DNA of 64,000 nucleotides, from NCBI GenBank assembly GCA_034509425.1, contig JAVTVJ010001709.1, positions 146,473 through 210,472 on the forward strand, given 5' to 3'. The translations under genes were made by a program, and so were the position numbers. Shown in pieces: positions 55,441-64,000 of this stretch. This stretch comes from Eopsaltria australis. Taxonomy: Eukaryota > Chordata > Aves > Passeriformes > Petroicidae. The notes under the pieces were generated by a model that worked only from the letters and a program-made list of their open reading frames with translations, made no database searches and was not told the DNA's origin. How positions within the stretch are numbered: position 1 is the first letter of the stretch; every line of letters begins with the position of its first letter.

Positions 55441-56654
55441 TAGTTCCGGAGCTGGGGGTGTCTTTTTCGTTCGTGCTGGACACTCATTTCTCCAGTGTCC
55501 CTTCAGCTTGCAAATGGCACATTGGTCCTCAGCTAGAGGAAAACGGGGTCCCCTCTTTGGAGAGTTGGATGACTTTCCCTCATTGTGGTTTTTCTTATGG
55601 TGGGGCTTATTGTGTTTGTCCTTGTCTACTGAATCCCTGTTCTGATATACTTGCCAGGCTATTCTCAACATCTCACTTATATCCTGTAACCCCCATTTTG
55701 CAGTTTTTTCCTTATATCATCTGTTGACTGGCCCATAAAAATGTAGGCCAGCTGGTACTTCTGATCAGGTGCATCGAAGTTCAGAGTTGTGTATTTCTGC
55801 GCAGCCTCTTTCAGTCTATTCAGAAACTCTGTAGGAGTCTCATTTGGATTTTGTTTGATCTCAAATAATTTAGAAAAATTCACTACTTTAGGAAGGCCAC
55901 ATCTCAACCCATAAACCACCCATTTCTGAAACTGCTTTAATTTTGCCATTTGCTCAGGGACATTGGGATCCCAGCCAGGGTCAGCGAGTGGGTATATGTC
56001 ATTAGGCATCCCCTGGAGAGTTCCAGCTGCAATTTGGGCCTGTATAGCATCTATGGCAGCTTTATTAACCGTCTCCCTTTCTGTGCTATCTAGTAATTCA
56101 TCCAGCATCACATTCAAGTCTCCCCAATCAGGGTTTTGAGCCCTTATAGCCCTCTCTACCCGTATCGCTACTTTCTCTGGGTTGTCACTATACTTTCCAA
56201 CAGAGTCTTTCCACGTCTGCAGCTCTGCAAGAGAGAATGGTGTCTTTATATAAATCACTCCCTGATTTCCCACAGCCTGTCTCAGAGGCACTTCTAGAGC
56301 AGGCCCTTCCCTTCCCCTTTCATCTCTTTTTGATCTCGTGCGCCCTGAAATTGTACTAGCAGCACTTATAGCTTCTTGGGCTATTTTTCCCCTCCTCCTG
56401 CCACCCTCCTCGCGGGGACCATCTGTATCCACATCATCCCATTCCGTTTTAATCCCAGCACTGGCAGAGCGGCGGAGGGGGAATCCGGCATGGTCGTCTC
56501 TGTCCCCCCTTTCGGAAAAGTAACTTGGATCAGGCACGTCCCACCTGCCTCTGGTCAGGGTAGCTTTGCCCCTCTCCCCAACGCTGGAGGAGCGGCGAAG
56601 CTGAGATCGTGGGTACCTCCACTCATCCCAGGCTCGGGCCAGGTTGGGTGGCAG

Positions 56655-57015
56655 GGGCCCACTAGGCTCTGTTCCCGGTCCGCGCCCCTGCCAGGGGCGG
56701 TCAGGAGCTGGCAACCAGCTAGTCCCCTCTCCGCCCCTTTGCCCGCCCCCTGTGTGGTCAGGGGGCCAATCAGCCTCCGCTCTCGGTCTGTGCCGGCCCC
56801 GTGGGCGGTCGGGTGGGGACGGCAGCCCGCCCCCTCCCCACGCCTTTCCCTGCCGTCAGAGTGGTCAGGGGGCGAGGGCCTGCCCGCCTACCCCCCCCGC
56901 CCCACGCCCAGCCCCTGGATGGTCAGGGAGCTGGTCAGTCTCTGCCCCTGCCCCACGCCCAGCCCCCAGATGCTCGGGGGGTTGGTCGGTCTCCGCCCCT
57001 GCCCTCGCGTTCAGA
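56655..57015 (-). repeat. Minisatellite inside ERV C gag
   Basis: Six or so imperfect GC-rich units of about 45-60 bp, each starting with GGTCAGG or GGTCGG on plus (near 56,699, 56,756, 56,808, 56,864, 56,918 and 56,970). They lie between matrix and capsid and are out of step with the gag frame in places, which explains the stop there. Confidence 0.75.
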
Positions 57016-57016
57016 G

Positions 57017-57260
57017 CGGGCGGGGGAAGAGGGGGAGGGGGCGGTGGCGCCGGCTGCGGCGGCGGCGGTGGAAGGGGCGGTGGAGCCGGCTGCAGAGCTG
57101 GCTGCGGCGGCAGCGGTGGTGGTGGGGGTGGTGGTGCAGCAGGCTGCGCGCCTCCATCGCCCGCCCCCAACTGCACTGGCTGTAATGGCGGCGGTGGCAG
57201 GGGAGGCGACCCCCCCATGCCCGTACACAAAGCTGGGGCCACCATGTCCATAACGTCTGT
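57017..57260 (-). repeat. Proline-rich low-complexity tract in ERV C gag
   Basis: GGCGGCGG-type sequence encoding runs of up to seven prolines on minus. It also opens long Gly- and Ala-rich frames on plus, which are not genes. Pro-rich linkers are normal between gammaretroviral matrix and capsid, but this is unusually long. Confidence 0.85.
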
Positions 57261-57634
57261 TTCTTCCATTCCGTTAGTCACTAGCTGCCTTCTCCTCCTC
57301 CTCACGTTCCCTTTCCCTTTTACAACCATCTCCATGCAGCCTTTCTGCACCTCATACGCCTCTTCTCTATTCAGTAGTGTGGTAAAAAGTTCTGCGTATT
57401 TTAACTCATCAAACCTGCGCAGAGCTTGCAATTCTACCATTAGCTCTGTGACTATTTCATTTTCTAGACTCCCAAAATGTGGCCACACCCTCTGTTCTCC
57501 TAATTTTAACATCTTATCAGCTCCTGTGTGTCCAGGGGGGTCCTCTTTCCAGTTAAATATCGCCAGTTTTTCAATACCAGATCTAACGGAGATTCTCCGG
57601 GGACTTGTACCTCCTCAGAAAAAGTACACCCCAT

Positions 57635-58191
57635 TTTACTTATAAACAGAGAAATTGGCCAGAAAAAACCGTCTCGCCCCAGCGACTTGCCTAGCCTGCA
57701 AACTACAGTCGCTAACTAGTGGTAACAGCTTAGAAACAAGCTTTAAACAGCAAAACTGCATGCACGAGTAAACTTCTTAGAGTTCTCTCAACCGAGACTC
57801 GAACCCGCAACTCCTGGCTTTGCAGTTTTCTGATCAGCGCCTTAAACCACTGAACCGCCTTGCAGTTGTGGTCCCACCCACCAACCTCCCATGGTTTAAC
57901 CAGAGAGCGTCCTCCCCTTACCACGATTTTGCAGGATGGGGGCTAATTTCCCCCCCCCCTTTTAGGGGTCTCTCTGACCCCCCCTGACCAACCTTCCAAC
58001 CTCCCTCCTGGTGCTAGCACAATACCGAAACACGTCTTCCCCGCTTCCACTCACCTCTTTCGTGTTTTCAGGTGCTGGGTCCTAGAGCCCGGTCACAATC
58101 TTGGACTTCCGCCTGAGCCCCGTAGGGTGCCGGCGAAGGAGCTAGGCGAGATATTCTCAGCCCAAAACTGCAAGTTTTCGGGGTCTCTATA
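57635..58191 (-). other. ERV C leader (untranslated)
   Basis: From primer site to gag start. It would hold dimerisation and packaging signals, which I cannot place. Contains the tRNA-like sequence at 57,785-57,861. Confidence 0.7.
57785..57861 (-). other. tRNA-like sequence in the ERV C leader
   Basis: On minus, GTTCAGTGGTTTAAGGCG resembles the A box and D arm of tRNA-Leu or tRNA-Ser genes. About 35 bases on, GCGGGTTCGAGTCTCG resembles the T arm with B box (GGTTCGAGTC). The acceptor stem does not close and the anticodon arm is disturbed, so it is not a functional tRNA gene. It lies some 330 bases after the primer site and 150 before gag. Confidence 0.6.
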
Positions 58192-58209
58192 GTCCCATCT
58201 GGGGTGCCA
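58192..58209 (-). promoter_or_regulatory. ERV C primer binding site, tRNA-Arg(CCU) type
   Basis: On minus TGGCACCCCAGATGGGAC, five bases after the LTR. From memory it complements the 3' 18 bases of vertebrate tRNA-Arg(CCU) exactly or with one difference (A/G at position 12), depending on the tRNA copy. Confidence 0.72.
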
Positions 58210-58214
58210 ATGAC

Positions 58215-58670
58215 TGATGCCTTTTTCTGGTCTTAGGAAATAAAGGCTCAGACACGGTTAGAGGATTGGGGGTTGTTTACCTCAGTATTTTAGTAGGATC
58301 CCATTCGATGGCTTCTGCCATCCAGGTAGAACGCGTCGCAAAAAGCCCCCTCCCCCAGTCGAGTATACAATTAAAGACTCTACACATTAGCATATCTACC
58401 AGGAGGGCCCAATAAGGGGCCTGGTTGGGCTAACTTCTAGTTTGCAAAATCTGTCCTACTAGGAGACCTTGAGGGCCCATGAAAACAGGGTGTTTGGTCT
58501 TCTAACTCTACGTAGTTTCAGGGGTGTTTAGTCTACCGGCCTCCTAAACACCATGAAACCGGGCTAAATTATCACCTAAAGCATCACAAGTATGCATGCT
58601 AATACTTGTGAATATAGGGAACAGTGTAAGAAGTATTCAGGACAAAAGCAGAAAAATCATTCAGGCATCA
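58215..58670 (-). mobile_element. ERV C 5' LTR (456 bp)
   Basis: On plus it starts TGATGCCTTTTTCTGG and ends TTCAGGCATCA, an inverted-repeat terminus. On minus it contains GGAAATAAAGG in reverse near 58,238 (TTTCCTAAGAC region) and matches the 3' LTR at 51,036-51,494 closely. Its right flank ACTCAA does not match the left flank TTGTTC of the 3' LTR. Confidence 0.92.
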
Positions 58671-59300
58671 ACTCAAAAGACGTTTATATGTATATATTTA
58701 TGACTACAATTTTCAATATATCACAGCTGTCTTGAGGTTATAATTTTGCTACAATCTTGTTTCTACTTAACTATATTTTATCACAACACACTATATTATT
58801 ACTAGAAAATGCAAAAGGCCAACATTTATCATTTACTCATTTATTACATCTGGTTCCTTTGCCAGCTGATTTCTGAATATAGTTGGGCTGTTCCTTAAAC
58901 CCTCAGGCAGGACTGTCTTGGTGAGCTGGCTCTTTTTCTCTGGTTGAAGATTCTTCCACATAATAGCGAAGAGTCCTTGGTCTTTCTTACTCACAGGGAT
59001 GCAGGAGAAGGCATTTTTAAAATTTACTCCAGTAAACCATCCTAAACTATCCATTACTTCCTTCCTTTTGTAAAATTCCCATGGATCCTTCTCAGGGGAG
59101 TTTGGCAAATAGACAAACTGATAAATCACCCAGTGTTTTTTCCAATTCATATTGTAAAGGTAGGAAGAAAGGTCTCATTTCTCTTACCCCTCTGGGACTA
59201 ATAGCTCTTACAGTATCTTGGCTCAGTTCCCGTTCTAAGGTGTTTGTTGACACAGGACTCTGCTTATTTATAGCATGGTTTAAGGGAGCCTCAAAAATGG
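58671..59300 (-). pseudogene. pol: ERV D pol remnant with internal deletion
   Basis: A 105-codon minus frame (58,833-59,150) joins a piece of the protease end (VIYQFVYLPNSP, compare ERV C) to the RT region around LGWFTGVNFKNAFSC and LPEGLRNSP. About 600 bp seen in ERV C are missing between. The RT catalytic YVDD lies beyond the break at the low-coordinate end and is absent. ERV D was thus deleted or was a defective genome. Confidence 0.8.
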
Positions 59301-60587
59301 CTACTTGTTCCTTGGACTAGGTATTTCCCTTTTGAGTGCCTAACAGTGCAGACAAACAGCGTTCGCTGCCCATCGCACGGCCCGGGGACAGGCGTACCAT
59401 GCAGGCACCCCTGCCCGGAGACACCCCCAGCGAGCCCGTGCTTAGCCCATGGCGCTGCTCATAGCAGCTCTCACGTCTCTCTAAAACAAAACTTGTTACT
59501 ATGGAAAAAGCGATAGAATTGTTCCTGCCTACAAAGGTAACATCAGCTTTCTCGAGGTACTCAACTCCGCCTTTGTCCCTGCCCCTCGCAGCAGCAGAAT
59601 CGGTGCAGCTGAGGGAGGCGATGCTCCTGCCTGTAGATTTCACACTCCTGGCCCCCTCTGGGCTGTTGTGGAAGGGGCCCAGGGGCGGCGAGCAAGCTGG
59701 GCTGTGGTTGAGCAGCAGCAGTCCCCCTCACGCTGGAGCAGGGGCGAAGCGGCGTTGCAGGGGCCCCGATCCCGGGGCACTTCCTGGGACCACTCCCCCG
59801 CCCCATCCCTAGCCGTTACTAGGGCAATGGCAGGAGTCACCTCTGCCCCTCTCAGACCGGCTGTTCCCCCCTTTCATTACGGGGGACCTGGCAGCCCCAC
59901 TCGTGGAGCTGTCCTGGGAGTCCAGGAGCTGCCCCTGCCCTAAAATCTTGGAAAAAACTTTCTACAGATGGAACACAGGAAGTGGGGGCTTCTCTCCCCT
60001 CCCTTACAATGGCACAAACTGAGCTTTTCTCGGTCACTCCACAAAACCTGTAGGAAGTGGGGGCTTTTCCCCTGCCTCCCACCAAGGAGCAGGCCAGGCC
60101 TCCCCTGGCCTCTCCATGCCTAGGCGTCCCCAGGCCAGCTTTCAATTCAAAACCCTCACGTGCTAAAGGCAAAATAAACTTTTGCTTTGTAATTTGCTTT
60201 TCTCCACCAGTGAACAATCTCAGCTGAGATCACACACACACGGACGCCCCGTTCCCCCCCCCAGCTGATATGGGGCAGGTTGGAAAAGCGACGACAGGAA
60301 AAACTTGGAGAAACTATTCCAAAAGCAATTTTTCTCACCACAACGCTGGGTTGTCCTGGGATTGCTAGCAATTACTGACCGTAAAGAGATATACAATACA
60401 TACACAATACTCACATACAAACTACACGCTACACAACGAAAAGAACTACCTTTATATTACCTCCTGCAGGATCTTGGAACCATGGTGTTTCAACCTTCGA
60501 CCATGGCAGGGAATTCTTTAGACTGCGGGCAGAAAAGAACTCGTTGCAGGATGTTTTCAGTCTGGAGGAAGGGTACCAGGTTCTTGT
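59301..60587 (-). other. ERV D leader and unrecognised GC-rich part
   Basis: Between the pol remnant and the primer site. No matrix, capsid or zinc-knuckle motif was found on minus. The sequence at about 59,350-59,950 is GC-rich. Frames on both strands lack known domains. Gag has been replaced or is too decayed to see. Confidence 0.45.
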
Positions 60588-60605
60588 GTCCCACCTGGGG
60601 TGCCA
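60588..60605 (-). promoter_or_regulatory. ERV D primer binding site, tRNA-Arg(CCU)
   Basis: On minus TGGCACCCCAGGTGGGAC, six bases after the LTR. As I recall the tRNA-Arg(CCU) 3' end, the match is 18 of 18. Confidence 0.78.
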
Positions 60606-60611
60606 AAAAAC

Positions 60612-61138
60612 TGTTGCCTTTCCTGACCTGGAAATGAAACTCAAGATAATTTTAGTAAGGAAGTAATATAAAAGGGGATCTTTATTTTGAAGGCCTTCAG
60701 GGGCAGTCATGGAAAGACGTCCGGAAATGCCCACCCATCCCCAGGGGTGAGTACATTTTTATAGGTTTTAGGGAATTAGCATAATTGATTATAAGCACCA
60801 ATTAGGAGGACATGTGGTGATGCAATCCCCCCCCCCCCCAGGTCAAGCCCCTTCTCTGGAGCCCCTCCCCCTTGGTACTAGTTGTACTTTGTCCATGAAA
60901 ATGTATCTCGAAGAGTTGTTCTCATCCTTGGTTCCCAGGAAGAACCAAGATAGCACTGCGGCCTTGGACCCCCTGGGACTTGCAGCTCTGGAATTTGTTT
61001 TGTCTTTCTGCCTAGGAAAAGGCCATGGAAAAGTATCGGAAAACTAGATAATAATACAATAGGCTACAGAGTTACAAATGTATGTGCAAAGAGTACAGGG
61101 AACATAAAAGAAAAAAAGGCTAAAACCAAATGGCATCA
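60612..61138 (-). mobile_element. ERV D 5' LTR (527 bp)
   Basis: On minus it starts TGATGCCATTTGG and ends AAAGGCAACA and is followed by a spacer and primer site. It is the same family as 8540-9058 and 33,323-33,988. It has AATAAAGATCC near 60,680 on minus and a C14 run near 60,827-60,840 on plus. No matching 3' LTR remains at the low-coordinate end. Confidence 0.88.
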
Positions 61139-61375
61139 AGACCACTGCCCACCATTCTGAAAGGAATGAGAAGATGGTGTATTTACAAAAAAACTGTGGG
61201 CCTGATGGTTGATAAGGCCAGATATGGAGAGGTGAAAGAAGCAATGGGGGGAACCATAAATTCCATAGGAATTCCACTAATTGACACCGACTGTTACTCA
61301 CTCAAGGCTGTGCTAAATCTCTGGATTTAGAGAAAAAGAACAGAGACACAAGGGAAGAGAAATATGAGGGGGGAG
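61139..61375 (+). mobile_element. ERV E-type 3' internal end with polypurine tract
   Basis: Matches 24,861-25,061. A 66-codon plus frame (61,130-61,330) covers it and ends in TAG. The purine-rich tract ending GAGGGGGGAG at 61,366-61,375 stands directly before the LTR. It belongs to the 3' end of a provirus, not the 5' end. Confidence 0.72.
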
Positions 61376-62179
61376 TATACATTAGAAGGGGGTCTTAGAT
61401 ATAAGGCGTTTTGGGAAGTCTGTACCTCTCAAATACCTCAGCCAACGGGGAAAGAGAGAGGGACATGCGACTGGGGAATTAGGATAAAAAGGAAGCTACG
61501 TCTCCTAAAAAACTGAGAGACCCCAGGGGAAATGTCTCATGGCCTCTCCCTTTATTCAAATCAAGTGTCTTAGGTTACAATGGTATGTATTCTATCACCA
61601 TCTTTGTGGGATGTTGGGGCCAGGCGTGGCAGTGTTCCTGATGGCCGCAGAACGTTTTGCTAATGGGCCAGTCGTTGGGGCCGGATGGGTACTTCACTCA
61701 CCCCAAACATTGCAGATAGTGGCTCATCATCCCATTGTGAGATGTCCGGCCCAAGGGGAGGAACCAATGTATCCCGATCTGCATATAAACTGAGATTTGA
61801 AGCACTATAGGCAGCTTTTCCCACGGGATTCCCAGAGGAAGACCAGACCCTTCTACACCACCACTGGACCTTCAGAGGAGAACTACACCTTTCTCAGGAT
61901 CATTGCTTCAACAGAAGCGCATCTATCACTCCCAGAGGACTGCAACCACCTTCTAAGTGGACTACTACCAACACCCTGACCGACAGGGTGTCAGGTTGTA
62001 TTCTGACTCTGTCAGCTTTTTTTTTTTTTTTGTATTATTACATTTTTTCCTATTAAATTGTAGTTCTGACTTTGAGCCTCTCACTGATTTGCTTTCAAAC
62101 TACCACATCAAGTTACAGGACTTTTCTATCTCCTTTTCGGACATGAACCTCCAGTGTTTGTGGATTAATTTTCCTGACA
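61376..62179 (+). mobile_element. ERV E LTR, carrying an inserted LTR
   Basis: LTR parts 61,376-61,565 and 62,108-62,179; homologous to 25,062-25,987. It has GGATAAAAAGG near 61,482 and ends TTTTCCTGACA. A primer site follows. With the insertion removed it would be about 257 bp. Confidence 0.85.
61566..62107 (+). mobile_element. Solo LTR (542 bp) with 5-bp target duplication
   Basis: Starts TGTCTTAGGTTACAATGG and ends AAACTACCACA. TCAAG is duplicated at 61,561-61,565 and 62,108-62,112. The empty site can be seen in the copy near 25,905-25,925. TATA-like GCATATAAACTG near 61,783; a T15 run near 62,018. Same family as 38,051-38,320/43,359-43,493. Confidence 0.95.
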
Positions 62180-62182
62180 ATT

Positions 62183-62202
62183 TGGGGGCTCTTTTCCAGG
62201 AT
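62183..62202 (+). promoter_or_regulatory. ERV E primer binding site, tRNA-Pro type
   Basis: TGGGGGCTCTTTTCCAGGAT, three bases after the LTR. The first nine bases and the last eight fit the tRNA-Pro site of gammaretroviruses with changes and two extra bases in the middle. Confidence 0.72.
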
Positions 62203-62418
62203 ATTTCCACTGTCCAGGGGCGGCAGGCAGCGAGTGGGGCTGGAGACGCGTCTCACCCAGTTTTGGTGATCAGCTCCCCTTGGTGGCGGCTGGCACCAGG
62301 TGATTGACTGGGTTCCTGTGACAGTCCAGGAGAAAGACAAGTAGCAGCCCGGGAGGGTCCATGAAGAGTCCACAGGGAAGGACCACTGAAAATCTCACCG
62401 GTGAGCAAACCTGGGAGG
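62203..62418 (+). other. ERV E leader
   Basis: Untranslated leader between primer site and gag, interrupted at its very end by the LTR at 62,424. No open frame of note. Confidence 0.6.
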
Positions 62419-62423
62419 GCACC

Positions 62424-63035
62424 TGTAAGAGATGGCAGGAAAATCCCTCACCTGCCTCACAATCATCGCCGAGGACAGAGACTGTAAACCCAAAAAACCT
62501 CAAGGGAGAAAGAGGACTTTTTGCACAAAGAAGTCTGGGCCAGATCAAGGTGGGATGTCTCCCAAATGCAGGTGCCCAAAACTGGTACACACTCCTGAGG
62601 AAGCTGGTGCAGGCCACGGTAGGAGGTAGAAAGGACTTCATAGGATGTTTTGTACTGTACACCAGTTTTGGTACTACGAAACAATGCGCCTTGTTTCCCC
62701 CACCTCTTGGCCAGCTGCCCCCTGCTTTCGAAAAGACTATAAAGGGACTTTCTGAAAAGACCCCTATGAGATCTCCCCACGGACAAAGACGAAATCTATT
62801 GGCTCCGGACCATGCGGACTTTGTCGTGCTGTTGGTAGCTATTACCCTATCTCTCTCTCTCTCTCTCAACCCTATATCTCTCTCTCTCCTCTACTGCATA
62901 ATCGTGTTGTTGGCACTCAATAAAAGTGCTTTTGATTTTGATTGAAACTAAAAAATATTGTCCCTGTTTCTTTTGCACTCTGAGAGTCGGTTAACGAACC
63001 ATCACGACTCCCACTTGTCTTAGCGGATCGTGACA
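62424..63035 (+). mobile_element. Solo LTR (612 bp) just before ERV E gag
   Basis: Starts TGTAAGAGATGGCAGG and ends GATCGTGACA. GCACC is duplicated at 62,419-62,423 and 63,036-63,040. It has ACTATAAAGG near 62,737, TC-rich tracts near 62,850-62,890, and CAATAAAAG near 62,919. Close to the copy at 30,951-31,583. Confidence 0.95.
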
Positions 63036-63041
63036 GCACCC

Positions 63042-64000
63042 ATGGAGAGTAGCACAGCTGAAACAGGGTGCCCATGGAGGGTTGCAAAGGTAAAGCTGGG
63101 AAAGGGCCCTGGCAAAAGGGATGATGATCCCATAATACCCCAGGAGAGTCCCTTGGGGAGAATGCTGAGGTCTTGGGAGAGATTATGCATTCCCCCAGAG
63201 GTAACTATGGAGAGAATGGTAGAATATTGTTATTTTGTGTGGCCAAAGTATGAATTGCCAAAGCAGCTTAAGTGGCCACCTTATGGAACAAATAGACTTC
63301 ATTTGTGTCAAAGTATGTGGTGGTATTTAGAGGAGAATTGGAAAGGAGTGATTGAAAGGGAATGTGGTTTGATATGGTTGAAACAAGCATCAGGAGAGGT
63401 CTATGTGTTAAGAAAGAAGAAGGAAAAGGAAAAAGGGGAGGAAGAGGAAAACGGTGAGGATTGGGATGTTTTTTCAGCACCTTCCCCCATGTTGTCTTCT
63501 AATTTTGCCAGCTGACCCAGGGCCAGTTGCAGGTTCCCTGTATCCTCAACTTCCAGAGCAAAGGGATCAGGGAAATATTGTTCCTATGGCCCCAGCCAAG
63601 GATAATGACAGTGCAGGGGGAGAAGGGCAGCATATCATATCACCCCCTAGAACTAGAAGAGGAACTCAGTATAGGGCGTCAGACGCCCCCTGGACCCAAG
63701 AGTCAGCGGTATACCAGATGCCACTATGGCAAGTTCCCTTGGGGGGTCAAGGGGGAGGGTTTGGGTTTTGAATTGTACCACTTACTACCCAGGATATAAG
63801 AGGGTTAAAAAAGGAATTACCCCCATATTTGGATGATCCCATAGGGGTGGGGGAAAAGATAGAGGAGTATTTGGGAAATGAGGATTATACATGGAAGCAT
63901 TGGGATTTTCTTTTAGGGATTTTGTTTGGGTCATCAGAGAAAGGAATGATTTTGTAGAAAACTCGGTAGCTGTGGGAGGATGAACATCCACAGGCAGCGG
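63042..64000 (+). pseudogene. gag: ERV E gag, runs off the window
   Basis: Gammaretrovirus-like gag. The probable start is ATG 63,042 (MESSTAE), two bases past the right target repeat of the LTR; open codons before it come from the LTR. Matrix includes IIPQESPLGRMLRSWE and a Lys/Glu-rich end. A frameshift at about 63,500 leads to the proline-containing linker and the capsid start (YQMPLWQVPLGGQGG, about 63,712-63,756), with stops at TGA 63,769-63,771 and TAG 63,955-63,957. No Gly at position 2, so no standard myristoylation. The rest lies outside the window. Confidence 0.88.

Larger units (their letters stand above)
55441..57634 (-). pseudogene. gag: ERV C gag
   Basis: Gag polyprotein on minus. 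The start codon at 57,632-57,634 gives MGCTFSEE, with Gly2 for myristate and Cys3 for possible palmitate. A one-base shift near 57,520 leads into the matrix frame (57,512-56,865), then a very long proline-rich linker and a tandem-repeat region with a stop. Capsid is in the frame 56,714-55,677: an LRQAVG start, PFSLAEL, and the homology segment EFLNRLKEAAQKY. Another shift near 55,690 leads to nucleocapsid with one CCHC knuckle (CAICKLKGHWRNEC, 55,480-55,521). The frame then runs into protease without a stop. Confidence 0.9.

Noticed and set aside
56376..57645. Long plus frames rich in Gly, Pro and Arg
   Set aside because: They are antisense to ERV C gag and caused by its GC-rich repeats.
57785..57861. 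Functional tRNA gene
   Set aside because: The acceptor stem does not pair and the anticodon arm is disturbed, so it is reported only as tRNA-like.

Overview
The window reads as a stretch of bird nuclear genome, probably a songbird, that has become a graveyard of transposable elements. The reasons are many CR1 LINE pieces with the avian-type 3' tail (short ATTCTGTG-like units), LTRs and leaders of avian ERVL type, alpharetrovirus-like envelope and primer-site remnants, and no bacterial gene structure. Such ERV density would suit a W chromosome or another repeat-rich, low-recombination region, but that is inference. I see no intact host protein-coding gene. The best host element is a CpG-rich promoter at about 21.7-23.3 kb, with a probable minus-strand first exon ending in a good splice donor at 22,669/22,668.

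Layout. 0-12.5 kb: CR1 pieces on both strands, split by solo LTRs (1070-1655 and 2306-3448, each with a 5-bp target duplication), an ERVL-like element (4090 to about 8003) holding two further LTRs, and a CR1 with part of its reverse transcriptase (9325-9876). 12.5-21.7 kb: mostly unrecognised sequence with three LTR candidates and one CR1. 21.7-23.3 kb: CpG island. 23.3-32 kb: unrecognised sequence, five LTR insertions and a diverged tandem repeat (30.3-32.0 kb) split by an LTR. 32-44.7 kb: a minus-strand retrovirus-like provirus (ERV A; pol and env) broken by later insertions, above all a solo-type LTR that was itself hit by a 5-kb provirus (38,321-43,358) whose two LTRs are almost identical. 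44.7-51.0 kb: plus-strand gammaretrovirus-like provirus ERV B (LTR, gag, pro, pol, env transmembrane part). 51.0-58.7 kb: minus-strand ERV C (both LTRs, gag and pol, essentially no env). 58.7-61.1 kb: minus-strand, internally deleted ERV D. 61.1-64 kb: plus-strand ERV E, whose LTR has a polypurine tract on one side and a tRNA-Pro-like primer site on the other, then gag running off the window; two solo LTRs sit in this segment.

None of the proviruses has an intact set of reading frames. ERV C comes closest: NC-protease-RT-RNase H-integrase share one frame broken by three TGA codons, and the integrase has a lysine where its catalytic glutamate should be. ERV C and D share a primer site that I recognise as the complement of the 3' end of tRNA-Arg(CCU); ERV B has a degenerate relative. 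The most unusual structures are the three-layer nest at 38.0-43.5 kb, a perfect 33-bp hairpin in gag of the young provirus (41,878-41,961), a tRNA-like sequence in the ERV C leader (57,785-57,861), a minisatellite inside ERV C gag, and the polypurine tract-LTR-primer site arrangement of ERV E.

LTR ends were placed by TG...CA termini, target duplications and comparison between copies within this window. Family names need a repeat-library search.
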